Below are positions 5,934-10,537 of a stretch of DNA of 10,537 nt, piece by piece. A program made the translations under genes and the position numbers. The notes below the pieces were generated by a model. That model did no database searches. It saw only the letters and a list, made by a program, of their open reading frames with translations, and had not been told where the DNA came from. This DNA comes from JBKPFU01 sp046728975 (GTDB taxonomy: Bacteria; Actinomycetota; Thermoleophilia; Gaiellales; Gaiellaceae): assembly GCA_046728975.1 (NCBI GenBank), contig JBKPFU010000164.1:1-10537 (forward strand). Direction: 5' to 3'. Numbering within the stretch: the first letter of the stretch is position 1; every line of letters begins with the position of its first letter.

Positions 5934-6815
5934 ATGGACATGAGAGTGAGGGCTCTGGCCGGCTCCCTTGCCGCGCTCGCGTGCGCACTCGTTTCTTGCG
6001 GTGGGCACGGCTCCAACACCCGCTTGCGGCTGACCGTCTGGGACGGGACGAGCGGGTGAACCTACACGCTCCGCTGCGACCCCGCCGACGGCACGGCGCC
6101 ACAGCCACGTCGGATCTGCGCGGCCTTGCGCCGGCATCCAAACCTGCTCGTGGGAGGGCCTGGGATTGACCACACCTGCCCGCTATCGGATGCGCTGCGT
6201 GTGGCGGGTACCTACCGGGGATACCGCATCGCCGCGAGCTTCTCGCCTTGCCTCTGGGTGCCGGGACAGGGCGGCCGAGGCCCAACCTGGAGCGAGCTGC
6301 TCAAGGGTGCCGCTGATGGGCAGCCTGCAACCGACCCTTTTCCGCGCCCGCGGCTCTCGAACGCCGAGCGCGCGCAGCGGGCCGCTCGCGCGAAGCGGCT
6401 CCCCCGCCTGTACAGGGACGAGCTGCGGTTGCGGCGGCGACGGGCTGTCGAGCTCGCGAATGGAACCCTCCGCGTCGTCTCAGGGCAGAAGCCCGACGCC
6501 CTGGCGCTCGCGTACCTGCGCGATCTCGCAGCGGGGGTGGGGCTGCCGGACGGCCCCTACCCGGCGACGGCACACGTCCACTCCACAACGCTGCGGAGGG
6601 TCGAGCGGATCTTCGGCTTTGCGACGCCGGAGGCAAACTCGCCCGTGTACGTGCTCGTTCTGGGCTTCGACTACCGCGACTACATCGGCAAGCGCCGTTC
6701 GGGCGGCGGCGCAACGTATTCGATCATCGATGCAGAGCGTCTTTCCTTTAGAGGCTTCGGCTTCCTGAACTCAAGCCCGAAAGGCCTTGGCCGCGCGTTC
6801 GCGCTCTCGCGCTAA
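5934..6815 (+). pseudogene. Lipoprotein with SSI-like domain plus C-terminal extension, interrupted by in-frame TGA
   Basis: The frame 5934-6815 (293 codons) contains one stop, TGA at 6057-6059 (codon 42). Residues 1-22 form a lipoprotein signal with lipobox LVSC (Cys22), so the product would be membrane-anchored outside the cell. After the stop the same frame reads TYTLRCDPADGTAPQP, then RRICAAL. This fits the SSI signature C-x-P-x2-G-x-H-P-x4-A-C-x-x-L except for H to A and A to I, and a second cysteine pair lies in HTCPLSD and FSPC. About 190 further residues follow, including VYVLVLGFDYRDYI and SIIDAERL, which SSI proteins lack and which I cannot name. Third-position G/C bias continues past the TGA, so the stop is recent or an error. 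A restart inside would lose the export signal. Confidence 0.7.
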
Positions 6816-6843
6816 GAGGGGCTTGGCGTTTCGAGCGGACAAG

Positions 6844-7286
6844 ATGGACGGGCTGCCGCTTCGCACGCTCGAGCAGACGGAGATGCGGGTCGGGGAGCTT
6901 GCGGCGATGGAATGGCGAGACGTGGACGTCGCCGGGAGCCGCTTCCGCATCCGGCAGGGCAAGACGGCGGCAGCGCGGCGCTGGGCGACCGTACCAGAGT
7001 GGCTCATGCAGGAGATCGCGGGTAGCTGTCCACACCTGACGACCGGACCCCGGAGCGACGGCTATTTCAGGGCTTCACGCCCGACGTCCCGAAGAACGTG
7101 ATCGCGAGAGCCTGCAAGGCGGCAGGGAATCCGCACTTCCACCCGCACGACCTGCGGCATCGTTACGCGAGCGTCCAGATCGGCCGTGGCCTGCCTGTGA
7201 CGCAGGTGGCGGCGCAACTCGGGCACTCGCGGAAGTCGCTAACCCTCGATACGTATTCCCACGTCTTAGTGGATCACGGCGACTGA
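6844..7286 (+). pseudogene. Tyrosine recombinase catalytic domain, N-terminus missing and frameshifted
   Basis: Homology begins abruptly near 6840, 25 bases after the SSI-like gene ends: LPLRTLEQTEMRVGELAAME contains the box I arginine, followed by WRDVDVAGSRFRIRQGKTAA. At about 7033-7036 the frame slips by one missing base (CACCTG for CACCCTG), after which PDDRTPERRLFQGFTPDVPK continues. The end has HPHDLRHRYASV, QLGHSRKSLTLDTYSHVL and the nucleophile tyrosine (TAT 7254-7256). The whole core-binding domain, roughly 170 residues, is absent. This is a different recombinase subfamily from the one at 3917-4906, as the sequence around its tyrosine shows. It cannot be functional as it stands. The family is certain. 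Confidence 0.88.
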
Positions 7287-7326
7287 ACCGACTGAACAGT
7301 GGGAAGCGGCTCGAAAATCGAACCGC
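7281..7326. repeat. Direct repeat and hairpin after the third recombinase
   Basis: GACTGAACc-GACTGAACa is a tandem 8-base repeat that includes the recombinase stop codon (from 7281). It is followed by the imperfect hairpin GCGGCTCGA (7306-7314) with TCGAACCGC (7318-7326). Unlike the other two recombinases, no tRNA 3' half is visible here. Confidence 0.45.
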
Positions 7327-7338
7327 GCACAGCGCAAA

Positions 7339-7370
7339 AAGGGGGACGGGAAGTGCGAACCGTCCCCCTT
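7339..7370 (-). terminator. Intrinsic terminator of the secreted-protein gene
   Basis: AAGGGGGACGG (7339-7349) and CCGTCCCCCTT (7360-7370) are perfect 11-bp arms around a 10-base loop. On the minus strand the GC-rich stem is followed by TTTTTG, the classic intrinsic terminator form, 20 bases past the stop of the gene ending at 7391. The stem could also stop transcription from the plus-strand recombinase. Confidence 0.88.
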
Positions 7371-7390
7371 CGCGCCTGCGAATTAGGCCG

Positions 7391-7879
7391 TTAGCAGCTC
7401 GGCTTCTCGAACCCGAACTCAACGCCGTTGGCGTTGATCGTGTAGTGGCTGACGAGATGGAACGAGACGCGCGATCCATCGGAACCCGTCACGCGGACCG
7501 AGAACGTCATCGTGCCCGTGCTGGGCGCTAAGAACTCGGTCTCGCCTATCCGCTGCGTGAAGCGGCCTGTGAACGTCGGCCCGGTGCCGTCGCTGGGAAC
7601 GGCGACAACGGTGCCGGTGACCGTGCTCGTGACGTGATAGGGCGCGACGGGGTTGCCCTCCTCGTCGATGCCCGCGGCGGTGACGTGGAAAACACCTCGC
7701 GCAGTGATCGTAATGGTGTACAGCCCGAGATCTTCGCGACAGGGCACGAAGTCCTGGAACGTCTCCGTAAACGTCGACGTCTCGGTAAACGTGACGGGCG
7801 GCGAAGCCGCCTGAGCGGTTGTCGCCGCGATGAGGGTGACGGCAGCGAGGACGAAAGCTGTAATCAAGCGCGGGGTCAT
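7391..7879 (-). CDS. Secreted beta-rich protein of unknown function
   Basis: 162 residues from the ATG at 7879, chosen because an excellent Shine-Dalgarno (GGAGAAGGAGAGCTGG) directly precedes it; the frame is open 16 codons further up without such support. Residues 1-26 (MTPRLITAFVLAAVTLIAAT to TAQA) are a signal peptide with an AQA-A type cleavage site. The mature protein alternates polar and hydrophobic residues (TFTETSTFTETFQDF, YTITITARGVFHVTA, GTMTFSVRVTGSD), suggesting a beta-sandwich or barrel. Its only two cysteines, in FVPCRED and at the very end (KPSC), could form a disulfide joining both ends. No known domain is recognised. It forms a complete single-gene unit with its own promoter and terminator. 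Confidence 0.85.
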   Translation of the reverse strand: MTPRLITAFVLAAVTLIAATTAQAASPPVTFTETSTFTETFQDFVPCREDLGLYTITITARGVFHVTAAGIDEEGNPVAPYHVTSTVTGTVVAVPSDGTGPTFTGRFTQRIGETEFLAPSTGTMTFSVRVTGSDGSRVSFHLVSHYTINANGVEFGFEKPSC

Positions 7880-7912
7880 CCAGCTCTCCTTCTCCCCCCG
7901 ACGGTTTCGAAA

Positions 7913-7941
7913 AGTATCGCTCTGCACGAACCGGCCTTCAA
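7913..7941 (-). promoter_or_regulatory. Sigma70-type promoter of the secreted-protein gene
   Basis: On the minus strand, TTGAAG (7941-7936) lies 17 bases upstream of GATACT (7918-7913), an acceptable -35/-10 pair with ideal spacing. Transcription would start near 7906, giving a leader of about 27 bases containing the Shine-Dalgarno. Confidence 0.55.
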
Positions 7942-8340
7942 GGTCTCGGCGTGCCGTCGTGGTGTGCTCCCGGTGTGGCCTCGGGCAGTGTCCAGGACGC
8001 GAACTCCCTGCTAATCAGCCACTCGGCGGTTCCCGGCGCGAAAAAGCAGGGGCCGCATGGTCAGGCCGTTTGCGCCGAACCATGCGTTCCTATCCGTTGT
8101 CTCGGCCACCGACTGCCCCGTCGCGGCGTGGCTGGGTGTGGCCTGGAACTCCGCTGCTGGATCTGGGTGCAGATCGACCACGCCCGGTGTAGACCTCACA
8201 GTCCTGAGGGGATCGCGCTTCTCGAGCTCCCGCTGACGCTCGTGGGCACTCGACCCAAACTCGGCATCGCCTAGCCCAAGTTACGTATTCCCCAGAGGTT
8301 GGTAGGGGATGGTGGGCGCTGCCCCCGACTGGCGGAAAGT
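7942..8340. other. Gene-free stretch with a G-rich segment
   Basis: About 400 bases with several open frames but no protein-like content that I recognise. Near its right end, 8297-8316 reads GGTTGGTAGGGGATGGTGGG, with five G-runs that could form a two-tier G-quadruplex. CCCC (8290-8293) can pair with GGGG (8305-8308) as an alternative hairpin. Confidence 0.4.
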
Positions 8341-8385
8341 GGCTTAGCTACGCGGTTTCGCCTATTCGGCCGAGGGAGCTAAGCC
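8341..8385. terminator. Large stem-loop downstream of the winged-helix-like gene
   Basis: GGCTTAGCT (8341-8349) and AGCTAAGCC (8377-8385) are perfect 9-bp arms around a 27-base loop that has its own small GCG-gttt-CGC hairpin. It starts 10 bases past the stop of the minus-strand gene ending at 8395, so a terminator or RNA-stabilising role fits. No long T-run follows. Confidence 0.4.
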
Positions 8386-8394
8386 GAGCCGCTC

Positions 8395-8685
8395 TCAGGG
8401 GTTTGGGCACGGATTGGGTACCGCTAGGGCCAGGCGGCGTCTCCGGTACTTGCCCCGTGAAACGCGCTCGTAGCGATCCGACCTGTGTAACGCGTTCCGA
8501 ATCGAGTCCTCATTCACGTCCGGGCACTGCTCGTAGATGTCTCTCAGTTCGACTGTTTCATCAACGGCCACGACGTCGTCGATCTTCGTAATCACCGACT
8601 CGTGAGCGACTTCCTCGTACGCGCCGAGGAGGTTGATGCTTCCGGTGAGAGTGTGCTCCCTGGCCCGCAGGTAGGCACGCCGCAC
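8395..8685 (-). CDS. Small winged-helix-like hypothetical protein
   Basis: About 96 residues if it starts at the GTG at 8685; the frame is open further up, but that part overlaps the cupin gene antiparallel to its codon bias and a large palindrome, so it is excluded. The C-terminal half (VELRDIYEQCPDVNEDSIRN, then ALHRSDRYERVSRGKYRR) has the helix-helix-wing shape of HARE-HTH-like winged helices, in which a basic tail (GKYRRRR) follows the wing. The N-terminal half (YLRAREHTLTGSINLLGAYE) is helical. No ribosome binding site is apparent. It lies 49 bases downstream of the cupin stop, separated from it by the palindrome at 8694-8724, so the two may not be co-transcribed. A DNA-binding role is inferred from fold pattern only. 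Confidence 0.55.
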   Translation of the reverse strand: MRRAYLRAREHTLTGSINLLGAYEEVAHESVITKIDDVVAVDETVELRDIYEQCPDVNEDSIRNALHRSDRYERVSRGKYRRRRLALAVPNPCPNP

Positions 8686-8693
8686 ATGAGGCG

Positions 8694-8724
8694 GAGCGCG
8701 ACGTCCCCAGGGGACGTCGCGCTC
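8694..8724 (-). terminator. Perfect 31-bp palindrome after the cupin gene
   Basis: GAGCGCGACGTCCCC (8694-8708) and GGGGACGTCGCGCTC (8710-8724) are perfect 15-bp arms separated by a single base. It lies 10 bases downstream of the cupin stop. As RNA it would form a very stable stem, consistent with a U-less actinobacterial terminator. Its near-zero loop is unusual for a terminator, so a protein-binding site is an alternative. Confidence 0.6.
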
Positions 8725-8734
8725 GGTCAGGTCG

Positions 8735-9196
8735 TCAGAGACCCGCGCACGTGCCGGGGTCCGGCTCGTCAATTCTTGCGGAGTCGCCCTGCGGTACACG
8801 CGGGAAGGTGACGAAAAGGACATATGGGATCGTGCCCGTGTTGACGACCTGGTCCACTTCCCCTGGTCGCTCGATGAACGCCTGGCCGGCGCTGTACGTG
8901 CTGGTCTGGCACTGGCTCCCAAGCGCTCGGTAAACGGTGAGCGTGCCCTGCTTTACGACGATGATCGCGCCCCCCGGATGGGAGTGCCAGCCAGAGGAGC
9001 CGCCCGGGACGACCGTGATCTGCGCCATGGCTACGTCGGTTCCGACTTGAAGCGGGATGGTCCCATTCGAAACGTTGGTTCCACGCGCCAAGGGGACCTG
9101 CGTCAGCCCTGAGGGCGGAGTCGCGAGGACGTTTCCGACGTACACCGCAACCCCCACGACGACGAGCAGAAGCGCCCAGACCCATTTCGATTTCAT
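8735..9196 (-). CDS. Exported or membrane-anchored cupin-fold protein
   Basis: 153 residues from the ATG at 9196, preceded by AAGGAGGGG at good spacing. Residues 4-26 (KWVWALLLVVVGVAVYVGNV) are an N-terminal membrane anchor or signal peptide; the ATPPSG after it could be the cleavage region. The rest is a single small beta-barrel cupin. Motif 1 appears as GGSSGWHSHPGGAIIVVKQG, with the two histidines of HxH but no glutamate at the usual third metal position. Motif 2 appears as GQAFIERPGEVDQVVNTG, where the usual histidine is replaced. Metal binding is therefore doubtful, and a carbohydrate- or small-ligand-binding role outside the membrane is as likely as catalysis. Two cysteines (SQCQT and GTCAG) may pair. 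The palindrome at 8694-8724 ends the unit. Confidence 0.88.
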   Translation of the reverse strand: MKSKWVWALLLVVVGVAVYVGNVLATPPSGLTQVPLARGTNVSNGTIPLQVGTDVAMAQITVVPGGSSGWHSHPGGAIIVVKQGTLTVYRALGSQCQTSTYSAGQAFIERPGEVDQVVNTGTIPYVLFVTFPRVPQGDSARIDEPDPGTCAGL

Positions 9197-9378
9197 TTGT
9201 CCCCTCCTTGGTTGTGAGGGGGCCGATGCCGCCGCCCGCATCACCTGCGCTTCGCTGCTTCGGGCGGCTCGTACCTCCTCCGCTTACGAAGCGCCTTGAG
9301 GATGCGCCAAAGTGGCAAAGAGTTCAAGGTGTCGTCTACGCAAGGGCGCACGGCCAACTCGCTCTTTGGGATCGCTCG

Positions 9379-9723
9379 TCACAGTCGTATGCGATTGCTC
9401 TCTACGACGATGAAACGAGGCGGCTCCGTCCGCTCGCCAACGAGCAGGCCGCGAACCATTGCAGCTTCCTCGATCGTCGCGTTGTCGCATTCCTCGAGGT
9501 AGCGCAGCAACCAGCGTGCCGCGACGCGAGGGTGCCGGCGCGGCTCCTTTCGCGAGATCAGCATCGTCAAGTCAAGCGCGTCAGTGAGGCTGAGCGGCGA
9601 TAGCTCCTTCGCCGTTGCCTCGGCGACGACGAGGTTGCCCCTCTCGAGCGCTCGGCGGAAGATCGTGCGCGGATAGCCCGGCGAGGTCGACGTTCCTCCT
9701 CTCCGGGGCCGAGCGCCGTCCAA
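9379..9723 (-). CDS. Conserved-looking small hypothetical protein
   Basis: The convincing part is residues ~20-95: IFRRALERGNLVVAEATAKE, LSPLSLTDALDLTMLISRKE, then ARWLLRYLEECDNATIEEAA, an all-helical protein of a type I recall as common and uncharacterised in actinobacteria (memory only). The listed start is a TTG at 9723 without RBS. A strong Shine-Dalgarno-like GGAGAGGAGG lies further in (near 9703), but no ATG, GTG or TTG follows it, only ACG, so the real start may be mutated or non-standard. The last ~25 residues lose the family character. Its upstream DNA has no clear promoter. It lies upstream of the cupin on the same strand with a 180-base gap, so a shared operon is unlikely. Confidence 0.6.
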   Translation of the reverse strand: MDGARPRRGGTSTSPGYPRTIFRRALERGNLVVAEATAKELSPLSLTDALDLTMLISRKEPRRHPRVAARWLLRYLEECDNATIEEAAMVRGLLVGERTEPPRFIVVESNRIRL

Positions 9724-10100
9724 AAAGTCTATGGGCGGTGGCTGGCACGGCCGGGACGCTACGACGCGACCGGGGCAAGGCCCATCTGTAAGAAGTTCGT
9801 CAACCGGCGCGCAGGGTTCCCGCGCATTGGGGGATCTTCCATAACAGGCGGCCAGGGACCGCGCCGGGGAGAAAGAGGCACGGTGTGCGAGGGGCGGGCT
9901 TGCGGCAAAGCGCGCCCTCGCCCTGGCCGCAACCTCCGATTATCTACGTCCGGTCGTGTCTTCTAACAGCGCGCTCGGGCTATCCGACCGAGGTCGTCGG
10001 GCGGGAGATGGCGGCGGCGGTCGTTCGCATGTGCCGACGAAGCCCAGCAGCGGGTTGCAGCTCGAGATAGTTCCGCGCGTGCCTTGCCCGACTCCGAAAA
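9724..10100. other. Gene-free stretch
   Basis: About 380 bases. Open frames exist on both strands, as expected at this GC content, but none has recognisable protein character, an RBS-start pair or consistent codon bias. No RNA gene was recognised. Confidence 0.45.
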
Positions 10101-10120
10101 CATGGGCCGAGTGGCCCATG
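10101..10120. repeat. Perfect hairpin
   Basis: CATGGGCC-gagt-GGCCCATG: perfect 8-bp arms around a tetraloop, in gene-free DNA. The role is unknown; it is the first of four perfect inverted repeats within about 430 bases. Confidence 0.55.
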
Positions 10121-10152
10121 ACAGGGGAGCCTCGACGCGCGAGACTCTGACG

Positions 10153-10194
10153 AGGGGGCATCCCCTGGACCTTAAGACGGTCGGGATGCCCCCT
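10153..10194. repeat. 42-bp inverted repeat flanked by a short direct repeat
   Basis: AGGGGGCATCCC (10153-10164) and GGGATGCCCCCT (10183-10194) are perfect 12-bp arms. Inside, GACC and GGTC can extend the stem. TGACG lies immediately on the left (10148-10152) and again on the right (10194-10198, sharing the last T of the arm). It could be a terminator, a structured RNA or a minimal palindromic insertion. Confidence 0.5.
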
Positions 10195-10406
10195 GACGAT
10201 GGATGCCGAAGAGGCGGTCCAACCGTCGGTCCGCTTCACTGGCCGCGTTGTTCTCGCGCCAAAAACTCGCTATTTGCGCTTTTTCTGGGAGCACTTTGCG
10301 GGACGATGTTTGCAATTCAGGCACGGCAGGAGAGAGAATCCACCGATGCGGCGATTCCCTTCACAGGGAGACCTTTTGCGTGCTCCCATCCGGTGGCAAG
10401 AAGAAA

Positions 10407-10435
10407 CCCCACCCCACGGTAGGCGTGGGGTGGGG
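10407..10435 (-). terminator. Strong intrinsic terminator-like hairpin
   Basis: CCCCACCCCACG (10407-10418) and CGTGGGGTGGGG (10424-10435) are perfect 12-bp arms around a 5-base loop. On the minus strand the stem is followed by TTTCTTCTT, so it would terminate transcripts entering from the right edge. No minus-strand gene is visible between it and the edge. Confidence 0.65.
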
Positions 10436-10495
10436 CGTTGCACCGACCTGCGTCTCCCCGACGCCCCATCACAGACGACCGAAGAGGGAGGTGGT

Positions 10496-10537
10496 GCCTA
10501 ACGCCTGAGTCTACTGGCGCACTCGACGCCAGTCATT
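10496..10537 (+). other. Possible start of an integron attC site, cut by the window edge
   Basis: GCCTAAC (10496-10502) matches the attC R'' consensus RYYYAAC. It is followed by GCCTGAGT, a stretch often seen next to this box in attC sites, and then by ACTGGCG (10513-10519) pairing perfectly with CGCCAGT (10527-10533). The matching R' box (GTTRRRY, ideally GTTAGGC) would lie just past the edge and cannot be checked. A 51-codon frame from ATG 10346, with a weak Shine-Dalgarno, stops at TAA 10499-10501 inside the box, as cassette genes often do, but it has no protein-like character. A 7-base match alone is weak evidence. Confidence 0.3.

Noticed and set aside
6057..6059. TGA as selenocysteine codon
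   Set aside because: No SECIS-like hairpin or selenocysteine machinery is visible, and SSI proteins do not use selenocysteine. Mutation or error is simpler.
7951..8274. Open frames in the 7942-8340 gap, including one with a CxxC-like stretch
   Set aside because: No ribosome binding site, inconsistent codon bias and no recognisable domain; overlapping frames are equally long.
10203..10508. Overlapping ~100-codon frames at the right end
   Set aside because: They cross a terminator-type hairpin and have low-complexity, arginine- and proline-rich translations with no clear RBS. A hydrophobic stretch in one frame was too short to support a gene.

Overview
The window is high-GC DNA with strong G/C preference at codon third positions. 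It carries a TetR regulator, a class A flavin monooxygenase, tyrosine recombinases, and secreted subtilisin-inhibitor-like and cupin proteins. Together these point to an actinobacterium, perhaps a soil Thermoleophilia-type lineage; that placement is an inference from protein flavour only.

Layout. (1) 1-600: a TetR-family repressor on the minus strand, cut by the window edge, with two adjacent palindromes upstream that look like its operators and an orphan ribosome binding site facing the other way. (2) 621-1402: the C-terminal piece of a tyrosine recombinase that runs into the 3' half of a long-variable-arm tRNA, then a start-less coding fragment. (3) 1419-3630: an intact FAD monooxygenase (minus) divergent from a small winged-helix protein (plus), with a perfect 12-bp palindrome between them. 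(4) 3889-5030: a nearly full-length tyrosine recombinase split by three single-base frameshifts, followed by a second, different tRNA 3' half. (5) 5382-6815: two consecutive secreted or lipid-anchored proteins of the Streptomyces subtilisin inhibitor (SSI) type, the second interrupted by an in-frame TGA. (6) 6841-7370: a third tyrosine recombinase, lacking its N-terminus and frameshifted, followed by a strong terminator. (7) 7391-9723: four minus-strand genes: a secreted beta-rich protein with a good promoter, RBS and terminator; a small winged-helix-like protein; a secreted cupin; and a small conserved-looking hypothetical. (8) 9724-10537: no convincing gene, but several perfect hairpins and, at the extreme right edge, a sequence resembling the start of an integron attC site.

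The recurring pattern is a cargo segment followed by a plus-strand tyrosine recombinase and, in two of three cases, the 3' half of a tRNA on the opposite strand. I read this as an integration hot spot in which successive elements were stacked and then decayed. All frameshifts that I can place in the two later recombinases are of the same kind: one base missing, at or beside short C or G runs. They may therefore be partly assembly errors rather than true decay. The most unusual part is the SSI-like pair lying between recombinases.
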